A stretch of DNA of 64,000 nt, from the NCBI GenBank assembly GCA_944388145.1, contig CALXHQ010000003.1, positions 178,143 to 242,142 on the forward strand, written 5' to 3'. Made by a program: the position numbers and the translations under genes. Source of the stretch: an uncultured Gemmiger sp. (GTDB taxonomy: Bacteria > Bacillota > Clostridia > Oscillospirales > Ruminococcaceae). Shown here piece by piece: positions 8,949-17,606 of this stretch; position 1 is the first letter of the stretch; each line of letters opens with the position of its first letter. The notes beneath the pieces were generated by a model, which searched no databases, was not told where the DNA came from, and worked only from the letters and a program-made list of their open reading frames with translations.

Positions 8949-10241
8949 TTACGGGCGCTTGTTCAGAATGCTGAGCAGATCGTTGAAATAATCGCTGTCA
9001 TCCTCCTCGTCATCGGCGGCTGCCTTGTTGGGCGCGTCGAAGCCGGTGCCGAACACGTCGTTAAAGACGGGGTTGGGGATAACGGGGTTGGAGCGGTCCG
9101 CCGCAGCGGAAGCCGCCGGGGCGGGCTCTGCTGCCGGAGCCGGAGCCGGAGCAGGCGCCGGGGTGGGCTCGGGCACCACCGGTGCGGCCGGCGCCACCGG
9201 CTGCGCAGGGGCAGCGGAAGGCGCGGTGCTTGCAGCGGCCTTGCGGCTGTCGATGTGGGCCTGGATGGGCTCGTCCACGCTGGGCGTGCTCTCGAAGCCG
9301 GTGGCAACGACAGTGACGTTCATCTCGTCAGAGAGGTGCTCGTCAAAGGCGGTGCCCCAGATGATGTTGGCATCGGGATGTGCGGACTGGGTGATCATGG
9401 AGGCAGCGGTCTCCACATCGTCCAGGCCAATGTCCGGGCTGGAGGTGATGTTGATGATAACGCCGCGCGCACCTGCGATGCTGGTCTCCAGCAGCGGGCT
9501 GGAGATGGCGGCCTTGGCGGCATTTTCGGCCTTGCCGGCGCCCTTGGCCACACCGACGCCCATGTGGGCAAAGCCGGCGTCCTTCATGATGGAGCGCACG
9601 TCGGCAAAGTCCAGATTGATGAAGGCCGGGATGTTGATCAGGCTGGAAATGCTCTCAACGCCCTGGCGCAGCACATTGTCGGCCGCCTCAAAGGCGTTCA
9701 TCAGGGTGATCTTCTCCTGGCTGATGAGCTTCAGGCGCTCATTGGGGATAACAATCAAGCTATCCACATGCATCATCAGGGAGGCAATGCCCTGCTCGGC
9801 CAGGCTCATCTTGCGCTTGCCCTCAAAGGCAAAGGGCTTGGTGACGATGCCCACAGTCAGGATGCCCAGGTCGTGGGCAGTCTCGGCCACCACGGGGGCT
9901 GCGCCGGTGCCGGTGCCGCCGCCCATGCCGGCGGTGATAAAGACCATCTGGGCGCCCTTCAGGGCGTTGGCAATCTCATCCTTGCTTTCCTCGGCGGCGC
10001 GCTGGCCCACCTCCGGATCCGCACCGGCGCCGCGGCCCTTGGTCAGCTTGGCGCCCAGCTGAACCTTCTGGGTGGCCTTGGAATTGATCAGGGCCTGCTG
10101 GTCGGTGTTCATGGCAACGAACTCCACCCCGGAAAGGCCGGACTCCACCATGCGGTTGACTGCGTTGCCGCCGCCGCCGCCAACACCGATCACCTTAATG
10201 TTTGTAACATTCTGCATCTCTTCATCGAGAACGAACGCCAT
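8949..10241 (-). CDS. ftsZ: cell division GTPase FtsZ
   Basis: The tubulin-like GTPase that forms the cytokinetic Z ring. The 430-residue product has the nucleotide loops GVGGGGGNAVNRM near the N-terminus, the tubulin signature GGGTGTGAAPVVAE (about residues 106-119) and the synergy loop NLDFADVRSIMKDAG (about 208-222). After the GTPase fold comes a ~90-residue Ala/Pro-rich linker and a conserved C-terminal tail SDYFNDLLSILNKRP that binds FtsA/SepF-type partners. ftsA is absent immediately upstream. AGGGGG precedes the ATG, and a good promoter lies at 10333-10361. Confidence 0.98.
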   Translation of the reverse strand: MAFVLDEEMQNVTNIKVIGVGGGGGNAVNRMVESGLSGVEFVAMNTDQQALINSKATQKVQLGAKLTKGRGAGADPEVGQRAAEESKDEIANALKGAQMVFITAGMGGGTGTGAAPVVAETAHDLGILTVGIVTKPFAFEGKRKMSLAEQGIASLMMHVDSLIVIPNERLKLISQEKITLMNAFEAADNVLRQGVESISSLINIPAFINLDFADVRSIMKDAGFAHMGVGVAKGAGKAENAAKAAISSPLLETSIAGARGVIINITSSPDIGLDDVETAASMITQSAHPDANIIWGTAFDEHLSDEMNVTVVATGFESTPSVDEPIQAHIDSRKAAASTAPSAAPAQPVAPAAPVVPEPTPAPAPAPAPAAEPAPAASAAADRSNPVIPNPVFNDVFGTGFDAPNKAAADDEEDDSDYFNDLLSILNKRP

Positions 10242-10332
10242 AAGTGTATCCCCCTAAATTCAATGGATTGTACCGGACTGAAGGGCATATATGGGCACAC
10301 GAGTCCGTGGATAGTACATATAACTGATTATA

Positions 10333-10361
10333 AGAATAGCAAATTTGGGCGGCAATTTCAA
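10333..10361 (-). promoter_or_regulatory. putative sigma-A promoter for ftsZ
   Basis: On the minus strand TTGAAA (10356-10361), 17-base spacer, TATTCT (10333-10338); a TATAAT follows four bases later. Confidence 0.6.
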
Positions 10362-10496
10362 TACCCGAACGCCAAAATGCGGCAAAAGGCGCTCAAACAT
10401 TGGCAAACCTGCCACAATCGCGCCGCAGTTTTTGGTGCAGGTGGGCAAAATGCCACACTTCCATCTGTCTTATACAGAATACCACATTCCCGCAGC

Positions 10497-10529
10497 AAAA
10501 AAAAGCGGGCAGAAGCAATTTCTGCCCGG
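10497..10529 (-). terminator. intrinsic terminator after murA
   Basis: Stem CGGGCAGAA/TTCTGCCCG with a five-base loop followed by eight T residues on the minus strand. Confidence 0.9.
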
Positions 10530-10569
10530 CAGAGTGTCAAATCTTTGGTTTGCCCGGCGGGGTGGGCGT

Positions 10570-11832
10570 TCAGGCGATGCGGCAGGCGGCCCCCAGGCTG
10601 GCCAGCTCGGCGGGCAGGGCCTGGTACCCGCGGCGGATATGGCCTTCGTCCAGCACGCAGGTCTTGCCCCGGGCGGCCAGCCCGGCCAGCACCAGGGCCG
10701 CGCCGCCCCGCAGATCGGGGGCGGTGACCACGGTGCCCCGCAGCGATGCCCCGCCCGCGATGCGCAGTTCCCTGCCGTTGGCCTGCACCCCGGCCCCCAG
10801 CGCCGCAAACCCCGCCGCACAGGCAAACCGGTTGGGGAACAGCCCGTCATAAATGCGGCTGGGGCCTGTGGCGCAGAGCAGTACTGCGGCGGCCAGCGGG
10901 GCGGCGTCGGTGGCAAAGCCCGGCCAGCCCGAGGCAAACAGCTCCTGCCCGCCGGTCAGCGGGCGGCGGGGGTCCCGCAGGACGCGCACCCAGCCGGTCC
11001 CGGTCTGTACCCGGCAGCCCGCCGCCTGCAGAAAGTGCAGAAAGGTGGCAAAGGTGGCGGGGCGGCAGCGGCGGATGGTCACATCGCCCCCGGCCACGGC
11101 GGCGGCCGCCGCGTAGGTGGTGGCGGCAATGCGGTCGGGCAGCGGGGTGTAGCTGCACCCGTCCAGCCCTCCTGCCCGTCCCTGGATGACCACCACCGGT
11201 GTACCCGCACCGGTGATCCTGGCCCCGCAGGCGCTGAGAAAGCCGGCCAGGTCCTCCACCTCCGGCTCGCAGGCCGCCCCTCGCAGCACCGTAGTCCCCT
11301 GTGCGCAGGCGGCAGCCATGAGCAGTGTCTCGGTGGCACCCACGCTGGGCAGCCGCAGGGTAAAGTCGGTTCCCTGCAGCCGCCCGGCCCGGCGCAGCGT
11401 GACCGCATCGGCCCCCACCTCCACCCTGGCCCCCATGGCAGCCAGGCCGTCCAGATGGATATCCACCGGTCGCGGCCCCAGCCTGCAGCCGCCCGGCACC
11501 GGCAGTCGAACCTGCCCCGCCCGCACCAGCAGTGGCGCCAGGTAGAACACCGAGCTGCGCATCGCTCCGGCCAGCCGGGGCGGGATATCGCCGCCCAACA
11601 CCGGCACCGGGGCGGTCACCACGTCCCGCCCGCACCAGGCCGCCCGGGCCCCCACCGCCGTCAGAAGGGCAAGGCTGGTATCCACATCGGTCAGCCGGGG
11701 CACCCCCCGCAGCCGGCAGGGTTCCCCGCAAAGCAGCGTGGCCGCCAGCAGCGGCAGCACACTGTTCTTGGCCGCCGGCGGCGCGATGCTGCCCGCCAGC
11801 GTGCGTCCTCCCCGCACTTCAATGATCTCCAT
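10570..11832 (-). CDS. murA: UDP-N-acetylglucosamine 1-carboxyvinyltransferase (MurA-type)
   Basis: Transfers enolpyruvyl from PEP to UDP-GlcNAc, the first committed peptidoglycan step; cytosolic. The 420-residue product keeps Lys22-Asn23 (AAKNSVLP), the PEP-reacting Cys115 in VPGGCRLGPRPVDIHL, and a catalytic Asp-like segment FATDAAPLAAA near 300. The sequence is unusually Ala/Leu/Arg-rich and diverges from housekeeping MurA (the usual TDMQ is TDAA), so it may be a second, specialised copy. It is the third cistron after spoVFA and spoVFB (128-base gap), which suggests a role in spore cortex or forespore wall synthesis, though this is inference. Confidence 0.85.
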   Translation of the reverse strand: MEIIEVRGGRTLAGSIAPPAAKNSVLPLLAATLLCGEPCRLRGVPRLTDVDTSLALLTAVGARAAWCGRDVVTAPVPVLGGDIPPRLAGAMRSSVFYLAPLLVRAGQVRLPVPGGCRLGPRPVDIHLDGLAAMGARVEVGADAVTLRRAGRLQGTDFTLRLPSVGATETLLMAAACAQGTTVLRGAACEPEVEDLAGFLSACGARITGAGTPVVVIQGRAGGLDGCSYTPLPDRIAATTYAAAAAVAGGDVTIRRCRPATFATFLHFLQAAGCRVQTGTGWVRVLRDPRRPLTGGQELFASGWPGFATDAAPLAAAVLLCATGPSRIYDGLFPNRFACAAGFAALGAGVQANGRELRIAGGASLRGTVVTAPDLRGGAALVLAGLAARGKTCVLDEGHIRRGYQALPAELASLGAACRIA

Positions 11833-11960
11833 GCCGCACCGCCTCCCTGTCCCCAGATGCGCCGGCCCATCGTGGCTGCCGGCAAAGCCTCAACATTCCA
11901 CTATATGCCGCTGCGTGGGCGTTTCGCCACCAAAATTCCACCGGGTTTTCCCGCAAATGC

Positions 11961-12548
11961 TCACAGCAGCAGCGGCTGCAGCTGGATGCCCTGCATCGCG
12001 CAGGCCAGCGTGTCCGGGATCAGCGACATATCGCTTTTCAGGCTGGCTGGTTTGCGGATGCTGTCATCCTGGCCAAAGGGCACGAAGTAATAGTTGCGCC
12101 GCAGCAGCAGCTGGGCCAAATTGGGCGCACTGGCCCCCAGGCCGTCGTTGGTGGAGGGTGCCACCACCACCGGCAGTCCCCGGCGCAGCAGGCTTTTGGC
12201 AGCCATGGTCACCGGCGTATCGCTCAGGCCGTGGGCCAGCTTTGCCAGTGTGGTGCCGGTGCAGGGGGCAATGACCATCCCGTCGGCCAGCCCCTCAGGG
12301 CCCAGGGGTTCCACCTGCTGCAGGGTGGTCAGCGGTTCGCGGCCGGTGATGCGGGTGAGCTGCTCCCGCCAGGAGGCCGCCGTGCCAAACCGGGTATCCA
12401 GCGCGGCGGCAGTCCAGCTCAGCACCGGCTGCACCTGCCAGCCGCTGCGGACCAGTTCCCGGATCTGGGGCATCACCGCTCCAAAGGTACAAAAGCTGCC
12501 GCACAGGGCAAATACCACCCTGCAGGGCAGGCCAGTGGGTTTTGTCAT
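11961..12548 (-). CDS. spoVFB: dipicolinate synthase subunit B
   Basis: The flavoprotein-like subunit of dipicolinate synthase, which makes the spore-core chelator dipicolinic acid from dihydrodipicolinate in the mother cell. The 195-residue product has the FMN-type N-terminal strand-loop (VVFALCGSFCTF), the central VIAPCTGTTLAKLAHGLSDTPVTMAAK segment and VVVAPSTNDGLGASAPNL, all typical of the SpoVFB/DpaB family. Its ATG overlaps the stop of spoVFA (ATGA), so translation is coupled. Confidence 0.93.
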   Translation of the reverse strand: MTKPTGLPCRVVFALCGSFCTFGAVMPQIRELVRSGWQVQPVLSWTAAALDTRFGTAASWREQLTRITGREPLTTLQQVEPLGPEGLADGMVIAPCTGTTLAKLAHGLSDTPVTMAAKSLLRRGLPVVVAPSTNDGLGASAPNLAQLLLRRNYYFVPFGQDDSIRKPASLKSDMSLIPDTLACAMQGIQLQPLLL

Positions 12549-13330
12549 GGCTGTTCCTCCCTTTCCTGCAAGATATTCAGCACCGTGTCGGCCAGCAGCT
12601 CACCGGCGGTGCAGGGCGCGCTGCGGGCCGGCAGCCCGGTGGCCAGCTGGGCCCGCAGCCCCAGGTCCGCCGCGGCGGCAAAGTCCGTGCCGCCGGGGGC
12701 ACTGGCCAGGTCGATAACCACCGCCCCGGCGGGCAGGCAGGCCAGCTCGGTGCGGGTGAGCACCGGCGCCGGGATGGTGTTGACCACCGCGTCAAAGCCG
12801 GGCAGCAGCCGGGTCAACTGGGTCAGGGGCGCAGCGCGGCAGCCGGCACATCGGGCGGCGGCGCGCTGCTCGGCGCTGCGGGCTGCCACTGTCACCCAGG
12901 CGCCCAGGGCCGCCAGCCGCCGGGCCACCGCCTGCCCCACCCGGCCGTAACCCAGCACCAGCACCGGGCTTTGCCAAAGGGTGCGGTCCCGCTGTTCCAG
13001 CAGCAGGGCCAGACAGCCCTCGGCGGTGGGCACCGCATTGAGAGCGGCCAGCTCAGGGCGGCAGCTGTAATCCACCAGCGGCAGCCCTGCCGCCTCGACC
13101 GCCTGACGGACCTGGGGCGACGGCCGGCCCGCCAGCACCAGCGTGCCGGGCGCCGCGCAGGCCAGAACCGCCTGCAGTTCCGGCGTGGAGGCAGCCGGCA
13201 GCGGCAGCAAAAGCACCTGGCACAGCGCCGCCTGACCCGGCCCCAGCACAGTGTGACCGGCCCGGCGCAGCGCCCGGGCTGCGGCGCGTTGACGGGCGTC
13301 CCCGCCCATGATACAGAACGTGTACGGCAT
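12545..13330 (-). CDS. spoVFA: dipicolinate synthase subunit A
   Basis: The NAD(P)-binding subunit of dipicolinate synthase. The 261-residue product starts with YTFCIMGGDARQ, typical of SpoVFA/DpaA, and has a Rossmann motif VLGYGRVGQAVARRL near residue 145 followed by an Ala-rich C-terminal domain ending in AGELLADTVLNIL. The start at 13330 has GGAGGGG upstream and drops 29 codons of a longer frame. Presence of both subunits, plus spoVAC-AD-AE and spoIIE elsewhere in the window, indicates a sporulation pathway. Confidence 0.93.
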   Translation of the reverse strand: MPYTFCIMGGDARQRAAARALRRAGHTVLGPGQAALCQVLLLPLPAASTPELQAVLACAAPGTLVLAGRPSPQVRQAVEAAGLPLVDYSCRPELAALNAVPTAEGCLALLLEQRDRTLWQSPVLVLGYGRVGQAVARRLAALGAWVTVAARSAEQRAAARCAGCRAAPLTQLTRLLPGFDAVVNTIPAPVLTRTELACLPAGAVVIDLASAPGGTDFAAAADLGLRAQLATGLPARSAPCTAGELLADTVLNILQEREEQP

Positions 13331-13474
13331 AGCTGCGATCCCCTCCCCTTGCGTTGTATGCCATGCTATGCCGCCGGGGGCGATCCCGTGCAGACACAAA
13401 AAACCGCCCGCCCCCAAAACAGGGGCAGGCGGTGAGAGAACAAAAAGGGAAAGCAGACGGTTCCCGGGGATCGT

Positions 13475-15583
13475 TCAGCGGACTTTCAGGGCATCACATT
13501 CGTTGCGAAGCACCGACAGCGGTTCCACTGCCACTTTTCCCACCCGGACCTCCAGGATGGTATGGCTGCCGGCGGTGGCCATCGGGTCACCCTGGCGGAC
13601 AGTGTCGCCCTTCTTCACATCCAGGGCACCCAGGCAGTAAAAAATACTCTTGATGCCGGCGCCGTGCTCGATCACCACCGTATTGCCAGCGGTGCCGCCC
13701 AGATTTTCGGCCAGCAGCACCCGGCCGTCCGCCGGGCAGATCAGCTGTTCGCCGCGCTGGGTGGCCACCACGGTGTTTTCCGCCACGCGGGCAGTGCCGT
13801 TGTCAATGTCAGCCACACGCTCATGGCTGCTGCGGCCCACATATTCCCGCTGGCCGTAGCCCAGCTCCACGCCCATCGAGCGCATCGAGGGCTGCACAAA
13901 GCCGCTTTGGGTCCAGTACAGTTCACTGTCGGCCACATCCAGCAGGGTCTCCACCTCCGCCGGCGTGTCCTCAGGGCCAAGGAAGGGCCAGGAGCGGCTG
14001 CTGCGGGAGGAAAGGTCCAAACTGCCAAAGTTGCCGTTCGTCACCTGCAGTTCCAGCGTCTCGGTGTAACCGTCGGCCGTGACGGTGACAGTATAGCCGC
14101 CGGGCTGCTGGTCGCAGGACACGGGCAGGTAGGCCGTCCAAATATCCCCGTCCTGATAGAAGGCGCTGCCGCCCAGGGTGCTGGTCATGGTGGGGACGGC
14201 GTCGGTCTGGGTATCGCTGACCCGCACTGCCACCACGCCGCCCTGACGGACGGTGCGGACATTGAGCCGGAAGGAAGGACGCAGAGCCACCTCGAACTGG
14301 AAGCGATAGGTCTGGCTGCCGGTGACGGTGGCGTCCTGGCGGCCGCCCTCCTCGGTGCCCACGGTGATCTCGGCGGTGTAGGTTCCGTTTGTGTCAAAGC
14401 GGAAACTGCTGAAGGAGACCGCGCTGCCCTGGAACACCTGTACACCTGCCTCGTCCCAGATGGAGACAGTGGCGGTGTAGCCTTGGGGGCTGATCACCAG
14501 GCCGGGGGCCGCAGTTTCCACCGGCTGATCCAGCGGGACCGGGTCCGAAGTGATGGTATCGGCATAGGTGCGCTTGATCTGGTTGCCCACCACCGGGATG
14601 CGCCACTCGTAGGCGGCGGTCTCCAGCGTCTGTCCGCCAAAGCTGACCTGAAGGGTGGGGATCATGTCCGGGGTGGCGCGGCTGTACAGCCAGCCCAGGC
14701 CCAGACCGGCGATCAGCGCAATCAGTACCGCCACCAGGGCCAGCCAGCGGGCCATGCCGGTGGCGGCCCCCAGCGCCCATCCCTTGAGGCGGGCAGGCAG
14801 GTTGGCGGGCTCGGCATCCTCCGGCTCAGCGTCCTCCGGCTCGGCATCCTCCGGTTCGGGCTCCTCCGCGTCCGCCCCCTCCGGGGACGGGGCGGCGTTC
14901 CCGCCGGCGGCAGACTCCTCCGCTGCGCGGGAGAGGATCTGCTCAATGGACATCTGCACCGTGCGGCTCATCTTTGCCACCCGCTCCTCCTCATCCGGGG
15001 CGGCGGGCTCCTCCTGATCCGGCACATCCACCGGCCAGGCGGGCGGAGTCTCGGGTGCGGCGGGCAGCACCGGGCTGGCGGCCGGTGTGGCGCAGACAGC
15101 GCCCTCCGGTTCCTGATCCGTCTTGTCCGGCGGCGGGGCGGTGTCTGCCTCCGCCGGTTCCGGCCGGCCGTTCTCCACCAGAGGTTCCTCCGGGGCGGGG
15201 ACTTCGGCGGGCGGGGCCGGCGGCTGCTCCGCAGGAGCCTCCTCCGGAGCGGCGGGTTCGCCGGGGAGGTCCCCGGGCGCGTGGGATTCCGGTGCGGCAG
15301 GCTCCTCGGGGGCGGGATGCTTTTCCGTCATTTCAGGCTGCGGGGCCGGTCCGCCGGTTTCCGCAGGGGACTCTCCGGCGGGTTCGGGCTGCGCGGCGGC
15401 CTGCGGCGACGGCTGGGCACTGGAGACGTTTTGGGCCCTCCGCTTGCGGCGGCGGCGACGGCGTCTGGCCGACTTGCTGGTCGGGTGGTCCGCCCGCTGC
15501 TGCGCCTGGGGCGACGGGTCGGCGTCCCCCGCCGGAGCTGACGGACTGGTTTGATTCCGTTTTTCTTCGTTCAACTGTTCCAT
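13475..15583 (-). CDS. membrane-anchored degenerate LytM (M23-like) protein, SpoIIQ-like
   Basis: A 702-residue type II membrane protein. The cytoplasmic part is about 270 residues: a basic patch (SARRRRRRRKRR, near residue 45), long Pro/Glu/Ala-rich disorder and an EPEDA repeat. One transmembrane helix (WLALVAVLIALIAGLGLGWL) follows, then beta-rich extracytoplasmic domains and a C-terminal LytM fold (VVIEHGAGIKSIFYCLG, VKKGDTVRQGDPM, HTILEVR). The second His of the canonical HxHFE motif is Ile and the YxHL histidine is missing, so zinc-dependent amidase/endopeptidase activity is not expected; B. subtilis SpoIIQ is similarly inactive. The start at 15583 has only a weak GAGAAAG. It is paralogous to the next gene and may scaffold the engulfing forespore. 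Confidence 0.75.
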   Translation of the reverse strand: MEQLNEEKRNQTSPSAPAGDADPSPQAQQRADHPTSKSARRRRRRRKRRAQNVSSAQPSPQAAAQPEPAGESPAETGGPAPQPEMTEKHPAPEEPAAPESHAPGDLPGEPAAPEEAPAEQPPAPPAEVPAPEEPLVENGRPEPAEADTAPPPDKTDQEPEGAVCATPAASPVLPAAPETPPAWPVDVPDQEEPAAPDEEERVAKMSRTVQMSIEQILSRAAEESAAGGNAAPSPEGADAEEPEPEDAEPEDAEPEDAEPANLPARLKGWALGAATGMARWLALVAVLIALIAGLGLGWLYSRATPDMIPTLQVSFGGQTLETAAYEWRIPVVGNQIKRTYADTITSDPVPLDQPVETAAPGLVISPQGYTATVSIWDEAGVQVFQGSAVSFSSFRFDTNGTYTAEITVGTEEGGRQDATVTGSQTYRFQFEVALRPSFRLNVRTVRQGGVVAVRVSDTQTDAVPTMTSTLGGSAFYQDGDIWTAYLPVSCDQQPGGYTVTVTADGYTETLELQVTNGNFGSLDLSSRSSRSWPFLGPEDTPAEVETLLDVADSELYWTQSGFVQPSMRSMGVELGYGQREYVGRSSHERVADIDNGTARVAENTVVATQRGEQLICPADGRVLLAENLGGTAGNTVVIEHGAGIKSIFYCLGALDVKKGDTVRQGDPMATAGSHTILEVRVGKVAVEPLSVLRNECDALKVR

Positions 15584-15685
15584 GGCTGCTTTCTCACAAA
15601 TCTCTCTATTCGTTGCACCTTGTCTGTGCGGTTCCACGGAAAAGCGGTTTTGTACGGCTTTCCGGGGTCTTTCCCTTTGTGTATG

Positions 15686-16924
15686 TCACTCGCGCCATTG
15701 CAGACCGCTTTGCCCCGCGATGGCCTTGGCGGGGTCGACGGATTTGTTGCCGATGCGAATCTCGTAAATCAGGTTGTCGGTGTCGCTGGTCTTGCCCAGC
15801 ACGTCGCCCTTGGCGACAGTCTGCCCCCGCTGGGCAGTAACTTCGCCCAGACCGAACAGATAGCTCTTGACGCCGCAGCCATGATCCACCACCACAGTAC
15901 CGCCGCTCAGGGCCAGGTTGCCGGCATAGACCACCACGCCCGCCTGGGGGCTGTACACGTCGCTGCCGGCAGGCGCCGCATAGGTCAGGCCGGTGGCCTG
16001 GCCGTCCCGGGCGCCGTTGGTCATATATACGCTGCCGTAGGGCACCAACACGCTGCCGTTGCAGGGGTGCTGGAAGGCCCCGGACCAGAGTTTGCCTTCC
16101 TGGGAGGATTCATACAACGGCCAGATGGCGTTGCGGTATTCCTCGTTGGCGCCGGCGGGCAGCGGCTCAGAGGGGGTGCCGGGCACTGTGGTGTACTGGG
16201 TCTGGGTGACGGTCAGTACCACTTCCATGCTGACATCGCCGCAGGTGACCTGAATGGCATGGTCGCCCCCGGGGCAGTTGTAAGGCACGGCAATGTATCC
16301 CATCCAGCCGCCCTCGATGGAGCGGAACCAGATGTTGCCCAGGTTGCTCTCGGTGGTGGGGGTGCCGTCGCCCAGGATGCCGGTGAGCATCAGCGCCACC
16401 ACATCCCCCTGGGAGGCCCGCTGCTTGCTGAGGGTGACTTCCGGGTTGAAATTGACGGTAAAACTGGCCTGGTACAGATACCAGCCAATGGGCTTGGCCG
16501 GCTTTTCGGTGCTTTGCTGGCGCAGTGTCAGTGAAAGGGTGTAGGTGCCGTTCTGGGTGTAGGTAAAGTCGGCATAGCCGGCGGCGTCGCCGGAAAAGGC
16601 GGTGGTTCCGTCCGGGGCGGTGAGAGTCAGCTCAGAGGCGGAGACCCAGTCGGGCAGGACAAAGTCCGGCCGTGTATTGCCGAAATCCCCCAGCTTTTGC
16701 ACCGAGAGGGTGGCGGGCTGGTAGAAGTTGCGGCTGACCACCCCGCCAAACACCGGCACATCCCATTCGTAACCGGAATTTTGCAGCGTCACACCGCCGA
16801 AGGTGGCGGTCTCCTCCGGCAGGTCATCCTCGTCGATCATAAAGTAAAAGGCCCCCACTGTACCGCCCAGCAGCAGCGCCACAAACAGCGCCACCATAAG
16901 CAGCCAGAGTATCAGTTTTTTCAT
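15686..16924 (-). CDS. membrane-anchored degenerate LytM (M23-like) protein, paralogue
   Basis: A 412-residue paralogue of the downstream gene with a short cytoplasmic start (MKKLILWLLMVALFVALLL as membrane anchor). It shares the extracytoplasmic landmarks YEWDVPVFG, QNGTYTLSL, a strand-rich middle and a LytM C-terminus (TVVVDHGCGVKSYLFGLGEV, VAKGDVLG, NLIYEIRIG). The zinc-ligand Asp and His of GxD and HxH are replaced (GLTYAAP; NLIYE), so it should be inactive as a peptidase. The ATG at 16924 follows GGGAG by eight bases. The pair is adjacent (102-base gap) and probably one operon with a scaffolding role. Confidence 0.75.
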   Translation of the reverse strand: MKKLILWLLMVALFVALLLGGTVGAFYFMIDEDDLPEETATFGGVTLQNSGYEWDVPVFGGVVSRNFYQPATLSVQKLGDFGNTRPDFVLPDWVSASELTLTAPDGTTAFSGDAAGYADFTYTQNGTYTLSLTLRQQSTEKPAKPIGWYLYQASFTVNFNPEVTLSKQRASQGDVVALMLTGILGDGTPTTESNLGNIWFRSIEGGWMGYIAVPYNCPGGDHAIQVTCGDVSMEVVLTVTQTQYTTVPGTPSEPLPAGANEEYRNAIWPLYESSQEGKLWSGAFQHPCNGSVLVPYGSVYMTNGARDGQATGLTYAAPAGSDVYSPQAGVVVYAGNLALSGGTVVVDHGCGVKSYLFGLGEVTAQRGQTVAKGDVLGKTSDTDNLIYEIRIGNKSVDPAKAIAGQSGLQWRE

Positions 16925-17000
16925 CCTGTTTTCTCCCGGGCTGGCGTCCTGCAAGGGCAGCGCGGCGTCCCGCCAGCCGGGGCGCTGTGCCCAACAAACG

Positions 17001-17053
17001 AAAAGCCGGGCGTCCGCACAGCCGCACGTTGCCGTGCGCGGCGGCCGCCCGGC
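17001..17053 (-). terminator. intrinsic terminator after the small membrane protein gene
   Basis: Nested hairpin closed by GCCGGGCG/CGCCCGGC (17046-17053 with 17005-17012), then TTTT on the minus strand. Confidence 0.7.
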
Positions 17054-17089
17054 CGGTCCTGATGGAAAACGCGGTCCTGTTCGGTTACA

Positions 17090-17338
17090 TTACAGCGTCT
17101 TCTTGCCGTCCGCGTCAGGCACCGGCTCGGTACCGGGGGCGGCGGCAGTCTCGTCGTCATCGTCCGCCTCGTCCCCGTCGTCCGCGGCATCGCCCTCGAA
17201 CTCATCGCTGAACAGCAGCTTTTCGTATTCATCCAGTTCCTTCTCCCGGCGGCGCAGATAAAGCGCCACCGCTGTCAGGATACCGACTGCTGCGGCAAGA
17301 AACGCCAGAATGGCACCAAACGTAGACTTTTTCATCAT
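17090..17338 (-). CDS. small membrane protein with acidic tail
   Basis: An 82-residue protein with one N-terminal hydrophobic helix (FGAILAFLAAAVGILTAVAL), a short basic stop (YLRRREKEL) and an acidic, Asp/Glu-rich C-terminus (residues 40-70). The start at 17338 is set by GGGAGG nine bases upstream; ATGATG follows. A promoter with TATAAT lies at 17426-17454. I do not recognise the family. It could be a small division or envelope factor; no function is claimed. Confidence 0.65.
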   Translation of the reverse strand: MMKKSTFGAILAFLAAAVGILTAVALYLRRREKELDEYEKLLFSDEFEGDAADDGDEADDDDETAAAPGTEPVPDADGKKTL

Positions 17339-17425
17339 ACCGGTAAACCTCCCTTGCAATCTGCCGCCCCCCTGGGGGTGCGGCCACGGCCCCGGCCAAA
17401 AGGCCGAAACCCATAAAGTAACTTT

Positions 17426-17454
17426 ATTATACCCGACCCCAAAGGGGAATACAA
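17426..17454 (-). promoter_or_regulatory. putative promoter for the small membrane protein gene
   Basis: On the minus strand TTGTAT (17449-17454), 17-base spacer, perfect TATAAT (17426-17431). Confidence 0.6.
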
Positions 17455-17606
17455 CGGCAAACCTGTAAAAAATTGGAGACAAAAGTATTTCCAACCGGGC
17501 AGAGCCGCCGGGGCAGGAAGCAATTTTATTCGCTGAATCGTCTGTTTCATTTCCGGTGAAAATGCCGTCCTTTTATTGGGACATTTTCAGGCGCCTGCCG
17601 GGCGGG

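Larger units (their letters stand above)
10242..10569. other. intergenic spacer murA-ftsZ
   Basis: This 328-base spacer holds the murA terminator (10497-10529) and the ftsZ promoter (10333-10361) with a leader of about 85 bases. I see no further gene in it. Confidence 0.7.

Noticed and set aside
10370-10393. Near-identical ACGCCAAAATGC-type sequence at 10370 and 30397
   Set aside because: The shared stretch is short and GC-skewed; no flanking signs of a repeat family were seen.
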